Positions 13,701 to 22,989 of a stretch of DNA of 64,000 nucleotides are shown here, piece by piece. The DNA is from Lineus longissimus (Eukaryota; Nemertea; Pilidiophora; Heteronemertea; Lineidae). Within the stretch, counting starts at the first letter, position 1; the number at the start of each line of letters is the position of its first letter. A program made the translations under genes and the position numbers. The notes under the pieces are model-generated. The model was not told the DNA's origin and ran no database searches. It saw nothing but the letters and a program-made list of their open reading frames with translations. The stretch is taken from NCBI RefSeq assembly GCF_910592395.1, contig NC_088309.1, positions 19,038,599 to 19,102,598 of the forward strand, written 5' to 3'.

Positions 13701-16700
13701 GGAGAAAAAGGTCCATTTTGGTGATGAGAGAAGTCAGACAGGCCACCCACTCCTGTTCCGATGAACCTACTGGACTGTGACTAGGCAGCAACAACAAGTG
13801 CCAACTTGATACCCCACTCATGTCTAAAGTTCCCCATAGACAAGTGATTTTTACAACTGTGACAAGCAATAATCAACACAGCAACTAGTGATGATTTTCA
13901 TTGACGGATCTTCGAAGCAATCAAGCCTTATAAATTCATTTACTTGGAACAAAATTTAAGTTAGACCAACCTTCCAACCGCTAACGAAAAACACTGGAGA
14001 AGTCACCTTAGAAACAACTCACAAACACGATTTCAATTCAGACAGATCAGTTGCGTACTTGTTCACCCTCACTCGCAAAGTGCCGTTAGCTCTACATCAG
14101 TTAGCCACGTTACTAGCCAATACGTATTGATTTTTGCAACGTATGGCTGCCTGCATACTCCCGCCTTGAAATCATATGAATGACAGTGCTAGCACATGTA
14201 CATTATGCTAAGAAACATGAACTGGTTTATCCATTAGCTTTTAGCTGTAGCGGAGTAAATCAATCCACGGCTAGACAGGACATGAAATCTGCATTGGTCT
14301 TGTTATGGAGATGACCATAAGAAAGCAATCGCAATATCTCACTTGCATGACGTAGGGGAAGGAGAGGCCCTAAATTCGAAAGTGATCAATGGCTAGGTTA
14401 ACGAGCATGTGATCTCTATGTATCAAAGATAAACTTGAATACCATAACCATGCTTATAATATTCCTTCTGTAGGTAGCCATGCCCTTGTCATTTAGAGAC
14501 TACTGCGGATCTCCTTGAGCTTGTCTGCGCCTCCTGAGACTAATAAATGAGCTCCTCCAGAAGGGATCATGACCTTGTTCGCTCCTGCAGAGGCTAACAA
14601 TTTATGACCTCCTCTATAGGTAGCAAATTACCTTCTATTCTATAGTAAATTACCTTGTTTTCTCCTCCCAGAGAGGACCACCTCCAATCCATAGGAACCC
14701 ATGACCTTGTTTGCTCCTCCAGAGACAACCAAACGACCACCTCCAAAGGGAACCATGACCTTGTTTGCTCCTCCAGAGACAACCAAACAACCATCACCAA
14801 AGGGAACCATGACCTTGTTTGCTCCTCCAGAGACGGCCAAACAACCACCTCCAAAGGGAACCATGACCTTGTTTGCTCCTCCAGAGACAGCCAAACGACC
14901 ACCTCCAAAGGGAACCATGACCTTGTTTGCTCCTCCAGAGACAACCAAACGACCACCTCCAAAGGGAACCATGACCTTGTTTGCTCCTCCAGAGACAGCC
15001 AAACGACCACCTCCAAAGGGAACCATGACCTTGTTTGCTCGTACAGAGACAGCCAAACAACCACCGCCAAAGGGAACCATGACCTTGTTTGCTCCTCCAG
15101 AGACAGCCAAACAACCACCTCCAAAGGGAACCATGACCTTGTAATGTTTGCTCCTCCAGAGACAGCCAAACAACCACCTCCAAAGGGAACCATGACCTTG
15201 TTTGCTCCTCCAGAGACGGCCAAACAACCACCTCCAAAGGGAACCATGACCTGGTTTGCTCCTCCAGAGACAGCCAAACGACCACCTCCAAAGGGAACCA
15301 TGACCTTGTTTGCTCCTCCAGAGACAGCCAAACGACCACCTCCAGAGGGAACCATGACCTTGTTTGCTCCTCCAGAGACAGCCAAACGACCACCTCCAAA
15401 GGGAACCATGACCTTGTTTGCTTCCCCAGAGACTTACAAATGATCTCTCCAGCGAACAAACCTGTAATTGCCAGCTTCATATTGATCTCATCATCTGATG
15501 CGTGACTGCATATGAAGCAAATCAGGCAAATATTCTGACATGTACAATATGAGCAAGTGATGGATCCATATATTCAGAAGCTGCGTATATCAACTTGTTT
15601 GATAAACTTGACCCTTGCCTTAATGATGATGTACTGTAAACCTCAACATTTTCACACCTATTTATTATTGCAATTCGCGAAAATTTCGGAAAAAATGTCT
15701 GTAAGTCGTCAGTTACCTAACACTTGTTTTGTCAAATTGGGTTTAAACATAATGGCAAAAAGGTGCCATTTTGGCCACTGCAGAACCTCATGAAATAAGG
15801 AGTAAGTCACAAGCGATGTGGCAGTGTCACAGTGTCAAACCCACATTGCATCCATGGATTTACGCATCCAACACAACCACCATGTATCTCTTTCTGCAAT
15901 AGGATGAAATAAGGAAGAGAGCTGGCGGTGTATATCATTTGAACCCACATTGCATGGATCTACGCATCACAACCCACAACCCATCTACGCATCACCTCTT
16001 CCCGCAATGGGGTGAATGCCCGCACGACGACCCTGCACAACACCAAACACGATCAGAGATCACTCCAGGTACACTAAGAGGGATCGCAATTTATTGATTC
16101 TTGGATGAGGTGATGCTAGTGATACATGACAGCACTGTACTATAGCATGTATAGCATGCTTGTGGTAATGCTGAAATATCACGGTTCCCTTTTTCAACAC
16201 CAAGACTACTGACGGCAAATAGATGCTCACAGAAATTCAAGAGGAAACAATCCCACCTTCAAATTAAAAATCACCAAAAGGGGTTGATCCCAACAGGGCC
16301 ATACATGTCACCAGAGGCTTCGTCAAGGGGGAGGGATAACCATATTGTCCCTAGTAAGTGTGATACTCGGCCAAAATCTTCATGAAAAGCATGTTTTTAG
16401 TGACTTCAGACCTGCTCCCTTACGTGCCATGAAGAATAGAGAGGATTTAATAGCTAACCAACGAACACCACCCTTACCACACGGCTCTGGGGCTCTGTGG
16501 TGAACTCCCTAGGACATGTAGGACGTACAGCAAACTTTGTTACCGAAAAGGGACCGACTGTCTAGCATGCATCTCAAAAATTCCTTAGGCAGAAGGAGTA
16601 GAAATACTAGAGCTGCTGGAGAAGAAAGATGAAGGCCAGTGTCCTTTCTGATTAAAATTAGTCAGACATGTTACCTCTCAGAATATCTAAATATTGCTTA

Positions 16701-19700
16701 ATTGTCCAACACTCAACAAATAAATACAGTTCACCATACAGAAACCATCATTAATGCATAACTGGGACTTTACCTACAACTCGTCTCGCAAACAATTAAT
16801 ATCATACACTTTCCCACGCTATAATCTTCAACAAATGCTTCACCCAATATCACACGATCGTTGTCGATATTCACTTCCTGCGCATAAATTGTCTGATTCA
16901 GGAACGAGAATCACCATGGTAAAATGGATAAAGTTCATCAGAGCTTTGTTTATGTTTGTTTGTGAAATACTTATTTTAATTCAGAAGTTATGAAAACCAA
17001 CAACTGACAATAAAATCCATGCAGTGCCATGCAATTTATTCCACTTTAACAAAGTATGGATAGAATTTTCAAACCCTCCACCAACAAATCACATAAAATT
17101 GCATACAATCTCACTCTATGCAATTACAACACAACAATCTCAGTACAGACGTTAGTGAAACAACAACTGTTGATATAATATATTGCTTCATCATCTCAAA
17201 AACAAGCCAACAACAAATCTGGAAGTATAAGGGAGGATCTTTCCAGTCATACACAACAATGTGAATAGTACAGAATAGCATCACATGACAATTAGACACT
17301 GTTCTTAAAAGTAACATCCCTTCACTAAATTGCAGTTGGATCGGAGAGACTTTTCAGATGCAGGTCAGCAGCAAAATGAAACAGGCGGTAGCCTTGAATC
17401 AAGTTTGATCCCGCATGCAAAACCAATAAGTTACGTAAGAAATGCATCACATACCACTTCCGAGAATGTGAAAGTAGGGGTGTCTCGAAATAATGCCAGG
17501 TCAGCAACAATGATTAGTTACAAAGTTCTTGTGTAGATGGCGCTATACCTGTGTAAATTAGCAAGTACAGACAAACCTCCCAACAAGTGTGTACATGTAC
17601 GTTGACAGAAAACCAAAGTCGCTCCAGGAATTCTAGGAAGGTGCATGGTGCCACCCCAGCATAATCTTGAGACACTCCACCTTTAAAAGTGACACAAATG
17701 TTGCACCCGCCAAGAGATGTTGACTAACACGAGACGAAATCAACAAACATACGTGAAGAACCATCACCCCTTTACATCATAAAGTGACATCACTCCACTA
17801 GAGATCCGTCTAGGAACACGACTAAACTGATATAACTGTGACCATAGTGACCACTAACTCATGTCATGCAATACTGAGACATACCTCCTCCTCCACTTTC
17901 CCAGTTTGAAGGAACTGAAGATTAGAAAATGTGAAACAAACTTTAGACTATGTCATTATGTAAGTAACCAAACTTGAGACCCCAAACTTGTGAAAATAAA
18001 ATGCTCCCAACCTTTCCGCATTTGTAGATGCATGCAGTGAATTAATTCTTTCAAAAGACTTTGCGGAAACGATTCAGCTATGATATAGTAGCAACCTGCT
18101 CTATTACATTCATAGTAATTTCACCATTTTCTAAACCATAACTCTGTAAATAATTCAGTTTGAAAAATGCCAGGCACACACTAACAGGACTACATGTAAA
18201 TGATTTAGAATCATGAAACTTTTAAACAAAAACTTCACTAGATTATCGAATCCAAAAGCATGTTGAAGTTTGTTTCTGCTTCCGATATAATGACTCAGCT
18301 GCACTCAATCAGAAGTCCAATAATGTAACGCTATGTACATTTACACTGTGTAAAGCTATGTACATTTACAACCTGCCCGCACTGTGGGTAACACTGTGTA
18401 AAGCTATGTACATTTACAACCTGCCCGCACTGTGGGTACTTTGCTAGTCTTTCTACCAGAAGGTATAAATCCTCAGATAGGAAACAAGAAAATGCAACAA
18501 AACAATACTTCCTATACTTCTCTGAACTAACCCAATCAAGTATTTTATCAACATGTTCAAAGGGAGGAGAGGTCAAGAAGGTCTGCCATATTAGCCCTCA
18601 GGAAATGCAGGATATTTTCTATTACACTGTATGCAAGTCAAACATTTAAGCTGACAAAGTATATAAACATGATGCAAAAATTTATATCATTCAGCTTTAA
18701 AAACAATGAATGAATGATTTGTTTTGATTCATAATGATGTCATTGACTCTAATGTATACTCAATGAAATGTGTTATTTATGATAATAAAAGCCTCATTGA
18801 TATTGTTGTGCATTCAGTATGCCACATGGCTAATCACAGTCTTTGATAATATACCAGCATCTACCACCAAACCTATCAGTAATTTAGTCATTCATGGTTG
18901 CAACATTTTGTAATCAATATTGCCACAGGACACCTGATTTTAGGGCTCATTTGAAAGATGTCTTGCTCATCATGAGCCAGGCACTTTAGCCACTTTGCCA
19001 CTGGTCTTCCTGACACTTTCTACTAATCATTATATACTTGATTACTAATTATCAAAAGTCTATTCACAAAATTGGTGTTGGGAGATGTAGGAGGGTATCT
19101 TCTAATACATGTCCATCACCACATCACCCTCAAGAAGTGATAATTTATAGCACAAAAATACTTGGATCTTTGCACTGAAGACACCACTGCTAGACAGGGC
19201 AATCAAAGGACAAGACTTTTTGAAATATTTGCATAGCCAACACAACAAACCATTCCAGGCATGAAAGAATGCTATATGTAAAATCTACTTCATGCATCAG
19301 TATACATACAGTAGAACCTCTCTATTAAGGACACCCTCGGGACTGGCAAGTGCCGTCCTTAATAGAGATGTGTCCTGACTAGAGGTCAAACTAAATGGAA
19401 ACAACCAATTTGGGAGCAAAACTAGTGTCCTTAATAGAGAGCTTGTCCTTAATAGAGAGGTGTCCGCTAAGGGGGTTCCACTGTAGTTGCAAATAACCCC
19501 TCAGGCTACTATAATCATTTATGCAACAGGTGACAATTTTCCATGACATATCAAATACCAAAACAGCGATAGCAAGGAGAGCCTAGAAATAACAGAAGAT
19601 TTGTCACACAGCCAAGCAAGGCCTATTCAGCCAAGGGCCTATTGTGAACTTGATAAATATTTACAACTTTCACCACAATACCTGTAACGATCCTAAGTGG

Positions 19701-20756
19701 CATTTAGTAGCATTTTGTGATATTCTATTGATAGAGGCGTGTGCCTTTTATGATAGAACTCAAACGGCACAAATAGTATTGAGTAGAGTATGTAATTGAG
19801 AATGAAAGACATGATATTTTCTCCGTCAATCACCACTACCATCTATCTTCTCCACTACATTGGCAGATTTAGGGGCTGGCGTATCACATCCCCCCCCCAC
19901 CTTATTTCGTTGAAGCAACAATTTCTAGCTGAAACCTGCTCTCTACAGGGTATCCTAGAATGAATGTTGCCCCTTCCCCCCATCGACACTAGACCATATA
20001 CAGGGTCTGCTTCTGCTAGAGAATAGAAGGCTTCGAAGAAGACGAATTAGTGCCAAAACAAATCAAATGCGCACACTCAGAACACGTCAGAAGGCCTCAG
20101 CCGACTTCGGACAATGCCTAGAGACAAGGCGCTCCTTTGTTCAAGGTGAAACGCATCACTGGTCAGCGCCAAAACTAACTTCTTCGAATTCGTCTATGCT
20201 TGTCTGGTTACCGCTAGGGTACAAAAAGTTTAAATACAGATTCGCTGATCCGTCACCCCCAATGTACAAGTGATCACTAACTGAAGCACATTCTTTGACG
20301 AAGCCATTATATGGCGCAGTTGATTGTTTGGCCATTAACATTCTTTGACAAAGTCTTTATATGCTGCCGTTGATCGCTTGTCCACTACCCCCAATGAACT
20401 TCAGGCACAGCCCCCCCCTTTGATCGAAGCACACACACCACCAACTGCCCCAACTCACCTTGTGCACTATTTAGTCTTGCTTTTTTAACTGAAAAGAGAA
20501 AAGAGAAAATACGCTGTCAATTTCAACTCGACTAAAATACACAAGAGAGAAAACATTGGCAAAAGTTGACAGAACCTCATTTGGAAATGCTTACAAAATC
20601 ACATACTACAGTAACAGTATACATTGTATACACATAACACAGTAGTGGTATAGCGCACAGTACATTTACACCACGCGACCACCGACCGATGTGTCAAGCG
20701 AAGGAAACGCGCTTGAAAAAACACTGCTACCTACCGCACACGCAAAGCAAAGACAT
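4613..20756 (-). CDS. UNC13: UNC13 (Munc13) synaptic vesicle priming protein, N-terminal coding exons 1-3 (partial gene)
   Basis: The coding segments are the complement of join(4613..4712,20459..20488,20735..20756). Splicing gives 50 codons plus two bases: MSLLCVC (1-7), V8 across the first junction, KKARLNSAQ (9-17), D18 across the second, then [17 protein letters not shown] and a block ending SPSWEQDFM. This matches the N-terminus and first C2A strands of Munc13-1 ([31 protein letters not shown]), including the exon boundaries I recall for vertebrate genes. All introns are GT-AG and phases agree (1, 1, 2). Munc13 proteins open syntaxin and prime vesicles at the presynaptic active zone; their C2A domain homodimerises or binds the RIM zinc finger. 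Only C2A-bearing isoforms start this way, so this is the long-isoform promoter. The remaining domains (C1, C2B, MUN, C2C) are outside the window. Intron 2 is 15,746 bp. Assignment to one vertebrate paralogue is not possible from 50 residues. Confidence 0.9.
4770..4855 (+). repeat. tRNA-derived SINE remnant
   Basis: An A-box-like segment (TAGATCAATGGTTGAGCAG) is followed about 30 bp later by a B-box-like segment (TGGTTCAAATCTTAGTC, near 4828-4844). This resembles the tRNA-like head common in invertebrate SINEs. Stems are degraded, so it is not a functional tRNA. It lies about 60 bp from the UNC13 exon-3 acceptor. Confidence 0.55.
4994..5121. mobile_element. 128-bp hairpin MITE with 9-bp target duplication
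   Basis: Two arms of about 60 bp are near-perfect inverted repeats: ACAGGCCCCTGAAGCC at the left and GGCTTCAGGCCTGT at the right, continuing through a GCGGGATTATC block on both sides. The 9-mer GGTGAGACC directly repeats at 4985-4993 and 5122-5130. An 8-9 bp duplication fits hAT-like or Mutator-like mobilisation. No coding capacity. Confidence 0.8.
5890..6570. repeat. Satellite-like tandem repeat, unit about 107-142 bp, six copies
   Basis: The marker GCCACCTTCTGTTTCCTG recurs with small changes at 5902, 6044, 6164, 6271, 6389 and 6504. Copies share a GATGCCTCAGATAAGACAAGC block and a GATTTTGAAGCAGAC block. The open frames it creates on the minus strand are repeat artefacts. Confidence 0.85.
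10462..10560 (-). repeat. tRNA-derived SINE remnant
   Basis: Read on the minus strand, GAGCCGTGGTAGTCTATAG is followed by GAACTCTCAGCTAGC and a B box GGTTCAACCCC (10481-10491). This is the layout of a tRNA-like SINE head with an anticodon-like CTCAGCTAG segment. The cloverleaf does not close well enough to call a tRNA gene. Confidence 0.5.
11314..11432. mobile_element. Decayed copy of the CAGTAGAACC MITE family
   Basis: CAGTAGTACCTCTGTATTG is followed by TGTCCTTAAGTGGGAGGTGTC and an ACAGAGGTCAAG...CCAATTGG block. This is collinear with the better copy at 19309-19483. The right end is not resolvable. Confidence 0.5.
14500..15440. repeat. 54-bp minisatellite, about 13 good copies plus degenerate left flank
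   Basis: The unit begins ACCATGACCTTGTTTGCTCC and ends CCACCTCCAAAGGGA. It repeats with a 54-bp period from about 14695 to 15430, with diverged copies back to about 14500. One copy near 15140 carries a 5-bp insertion. Because 54 is a multiple of three and the unit has few stops, long open frames (up to about 270 codons) appear on both strands. They are not supported as genes. The array lies in UNC13 intron 2. Confidence 0.95.
15820..16030. repeat. Short degenerate duplication
   Basis: CCCACATTGCATCCATGG...TACGCATC near 15840 recurs as CCCACATTGCATGG...TACGCATCAC near 15954. A third partial TACGCATCACCTCTTCC copy lies near 15993. The copies are imperfect. Confidence 0.5.
17885..17914 (-). CDS. 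Candidate 30-nt in-frame cassette microexon of UNC13
   Basis: Between an acceptor TTTTCTAATCTTCAG and a donor GTATGTCT lie 30 nt. If spliced between UNC13 exons 2 and 3 they keep both phases (the G left by exon 2 plus TT, and a final G plus AC) and add [10 protein letters not shown] without a stop. Splice sites and symmetry are visible; use as an exon is inference. I know of no such insert in vertebrate Munc13 proteins. Confidence 0.25.
18330..18438. repeat. 48-bp tandem duplication
   Basis: The unit starts ACACTGTGTAAAGCTATG and ends GCACTGTGGGTA. Two full copies begin near 18343 and 18391, with a partial third at the left. The match is close to perfect, suggesting a recent duplication. Confidence 0.85.
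19309..19483. mobile_element. 175-bp MITE, Tc1/mariner-pogo type (TA target)
   Basis: The left end CAGTAGAACCTCTCTATTA and the right end GGGGGTTCCACTG are imperfect inverted repeats bounded by TA on both sides (19307-19308, 19484-19485). Internal TGTCCTTAATAGAGAGG blocks repeat in both orientations. Related copies lie at 11314, 47170 and 48381. No transposase is encoded. Confidence 0.8.
20459..20488 (-). CDS. UNC13: UNC13 coding exon 2 (30-nt microexon)
   Basis: The acceptor CTCTTTTCTCTTTTCAG has an excellent pyrimidine tract, and the donor is AAG|GTGAGT. The 30 nt complete V8 and encode KKARLNSAQ plus the first base of D18. Munc13-1 has KKAKFDGAQ at this position. The exon is far too short for an ORF search. 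Confidence 0.87.
20735..20756 (-). CDS. UNC13: UNC13 coding exon 1 (start codon, 22 nt)
   Basis: ATG is followed by codons for SLLCVC and one base before the donor G|GTAGGT. The MSLLCV start is the Munc13 N-terminus. A second GTAG three bases downstream would break the frame, which supports the first donor. The start context has A at -3. Confidence 0.83.
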
Positions 20757-20782
20757 TATTTCCTTGGTTATTGTATCCAAAT

Positions 20783-20891
20783 TTACTCCGTACACATCAC
20801 ATGCTAGTAATCCAAATGAGTTGTGGTTTTAAATGGAAAGTATAAGCCGATGAAAATCCAGTTGTCAACTCGGCAATCCAGTAGTCGCCAT
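20783..20891 (-). promoter_or_regulatory. UNC13 leader with three minimal upstream ORFs
   Basis: Three ATGs precede the UNC13 start on the same strand. An 8-codon ORF runs 20891 to 20865. A start-stop (ATG TGA) lies at 20802-20797. A 4-codon ORF runs 20797 to 20783 and overlaps the previous stop. None is in frame with UNC13. They would act on translation only if transcription starts upstream of 20891, which is unproven. Confidence 0.5.
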
Positions 20892-20927
20892 TTTGCACAT
20901 AGTCATTTAAACGATGACGTCACGTCA
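20886..20927 (-). promoter_or_regulatory. Candidate UNC13 promoter: CRE and YY1-like motif
   Basis: A perfect palindromic CRE TGACGTCA lies at 20915-20922, with an overlapping second half-site. About 20 bp closer to the gene, on the minus strand, is CAAAATGGCG (20895-20886), a YY1-type element often found at start sites. The spacing to the start codon, 130-170 bp, is reasonable for a short leader. CREB control is inference. Confidence 0.45.
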
Positions 20928-20930
20928 TCA

Positions 20931-21464
20931 CCGAGTTGACCTAATTAATTATTAATTCGGAATGAAATATGCCGAAAATAGCATTACGATCTGGGAAACC
21001 CCTTGGGCAGACGCAAAGATTATGTAAACACAAGTTTATAGTGCCTTTATCGGAGATTGGAACAATCAAAGATTGGAACACAATAAAGAAGTGTTATTTA
21101 CACTGTCTTGTGGACAAAATGTCAAAAAAATCAATAAAAGTAGAGATAACCCAAAAACTGTTAAAAATTAACGAGGGGTGGGGGGGGGGGGGGGGGTGGT
21201 AATAAAACTATTGAACTCTGGCATAAAATTGTGTAAAACATCGCTCGAAATGATATTTAACGGCCAATTTTCATCTTGCAGACGACACAAATTCAACAGC
21301 GTCCCTCGCGGATTTCCCTGACACTCGTTAGCCGCGTTTCCATGGATACCAGAAAATAATTTATTTTGATTTTCACTGTTGCGTGTCATCTCCGATTGGA
21401 GTTGCAAGGGCGGGTTGTTCAAAATTTCACACGGCAGCTGGTGTAAATTTAGACTCGCAGTCCA
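20931..21464. other. UNC13 upstream flank
   Basis: It contains an interrupted G-rich tract (about 21176-21197) and a 77-codon open frame on the plus strand at 20969-21202 that I do not recognise. No splice context supports the frame; it may be a divergent upstream transcript or chance. Confidence 0.4.
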
Positions 21465-21474
21465 TTTCGTCATC

Positions 21475-22307
21475 GGGTGTCTACAAAACCAAGACCCAAG
21501 ACCCAAGACCCAAGACCTACAAAACCAAGACCCAAGACCCAAGATGTTGATGGGTCTTGGTTTTGTAGGTCTTGGTTTTGTAGGTCTTGGGTCTTGGGTC
21601 TTGGTTTTGTAGACACCCACACGGGTGTCTACAAAACCAAGACCTACAAAACCAAGACCCAAGACCCAAGACCCAAGACCTACAAAACCAAGACCCCCAT
21701 CTACAAAACCAAGACCTACAAAACCAAGACCCCCATCTACAAAACCAAGACCTACAAAACCAAGACCCCATATACATCTCTCCTTTTTTCAGCAGGAAGT
21801 TGCAATTTATCAATAAAACAGAAGCTCCTATATAAACAAGCTCTTTGATGCTTTGTACTCAGATTCTGTTCAGAACATTTAACACTGGTTAAGCTTTTCC
21901 AAGAAAATAAGGATCTCGGGGTAAGGATATAATACAAAAGCTAAAATACCTTAAATAGTCCTCTCGAGGGTATTCGTGATAATATAGCCTAGCTTTCTAA
22001 AGGGTTAGGGTGAATGAAAAAAAAAAGGAACAGTGTAATTACTTCTTGGGCAGGTACTATGGTACTAGGTACTAGTTTGGAGTAGGTTTGTTGATGGATC
22101 TTGGTTTTGTAGATCTTGGTTTTGTAGGTGGGGGGTCTTGGTTTTGTAGGTCTTGGGTCTTGGGTCTTGGTTTTGTAGACACCCACACAGCCGTCTACAA
22201 AACCAAGACCCAAGACCTACAAAACCAAGACCCATCAACATCTTGGGTCTTGGTTTTGTAGGTCTTGGGTCTTGGGTCTTGGGTCTTGGGTCTTGGTTTT
22301 GTAACCC
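21475..22307. mobile_element. 833-bp composite foldback element
   Basis: The ends GGGTGTCTACAAAACC (left) and GGTTTTGTAACCC (right) are inverted. Two arms (about 21475-21770 and 22080-22307) are inverted copies of each other, built from CAAGACC and CTACAAAACC subrepeats. Each arm has its own internal palindrome centred on GTAGACACCCACAC. About 310 bp of unrelated AT-rich DNA forms the loop. TTTCGTCATC repeats directly at 21465-21474 and 22308-22317. Open frames in the arms are repeat artefacts. Confidence 0.8.
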
Positions 22308-22378
22308 TTTCGTCATCCTGGTCGTCCTTCCTCTATATGGTGAGGAACGAGGCCGATCAACTGCGTCCGGAGTGTAGT
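22308..22378 (+). repeat. Dispersed repeat copy 1 (split by the foldback element)
   Basis: The core GAGGAACGAGGCCGATC...CTGCGTCCGGAGTGTAG recurs in this window at 22570-22636, 31097-31178, 32640-32707 (inverse) and, more diverged, 27205-27275. The left end of this copy, CAGTCCATTTCGTCATC, lies before the insertion at 21458-21474. Confidence 0.6.
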
Positions 22379-22569
22379 GGAAACTTCGAGTAAGAAAGGT
22401 ACAGGTATGTCCCCTGGAATGAGAAGACCGTATGTTCCCTAGAAAAAGCGCCCTATGGAATGATGGCACACAAGTTGGTGTAACAAGAAAGGTATATCCA
22501 CTGGGAAAAGTGTCTACGGAACACAAGGTGTATGTGCAAAGAAAGGTTAGACTCCCTCAGGGCAGCCCG

Positions 22570-22636
22570 TCGCGTTATCCTAATTTCGTACCGGGCGACA
22601 GGGCGAGGCGGGTCCAATGCGTTCGGAGTGTAAGAA
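22570..22636 (+). repeat. Dispersed repeat copy 2
   Basis: GCGTTATCCTAATTTCG is followed by GGCGACAGGGCGAGG and CAATGCGTTCGGAGTGTAAG. It sits immediately before the 51-bp minisatellite. Confidence 0.55.
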
Positions 22637-22985
22637 AGGTATGTTCCCTGGAGAAAGTGTCCAAGGTACAAAAGCTGGTGTAAAGAAAGGTATGTTCCCT
22701 GGAGAAAGTGTCCAAGGTACACAAGCTGGTGTAAAGAAAGGTATGTTCCCTGGAGAAAGTATCCAAGGTACAAAAGCTGGTGTAATGAAAGGTATGCTCC
22801 CTGGAGAAAGTGTCCAAGGTACACAAGCTGGTGTAAAGAAAGGTATGTTCCCTGGAGAAAGTATCCATGGAGCACAAGCTGGTGTAAAGAAAGGTATGTT
22901 CCCTGGAGAAGAGGAAAAAGTGTCCAAGTTACACAAGCTGGTGTAAAGAGAGGTATGTTCCCTGGAGGAAGAGTACATTGTGTAA
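22620..22985. repeat. 51-bp minisatellite, six to seven copies
   Basis: The unit GTGTAAAGAAAGGTATGTTC...TGGAGAAAGTGTCCAAGG...ACAAGCTG repeats with a period of 51 from about 22630 to 22960. Diverged copies extend left to about 22390. The period is a multiple of three, so open frames run through it on both strands; I do not consider them genes. Confidence 0.93.
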
Positions 22986-22989
22986 AAGC

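Larger units (their letters stand above)
4713..20458 (-). other. UNC13 intron 2 (15.7 kb)
   Basis: This large intron lies between exons 2 and 3. It contains two tRNA-derived SINE remnants, a 128-bp hairpin MITE, a 120-bp satellite (5.9-6.5 kb), a 54-bp minisatellite (14.7-15.4 kb), a 48-bp duplication (18.3 kb), two members of a pogo-like MITE family and one in-frame candidate microexon. Open frames of 60-120 codons here have no recognisable homology or splice context. Confidence 0.75.

Noticed and set aside
14594-15480. Proline/threonine-rich or VVWLSLEEQ-type repeat proteins of up to 271 residues
   Set aside because: All frames come from a 54-bp minisatellite whose period is a multiple of three; a 5-bp insertion near 15140 breaks each of them.
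21477-21848. KTKTQDPRP-type repeat proteins
   Set aside because: They are translations of the palindromic arms of the foldback element.
22390-22985. Repeat protein frames (KKGMFPGESVQGT type and reverse-strand SREHTFLYTS type)
   Set aside because: They arise from the 51-bp minisatellite on both strands, without splice sites or a non-repeat domain.
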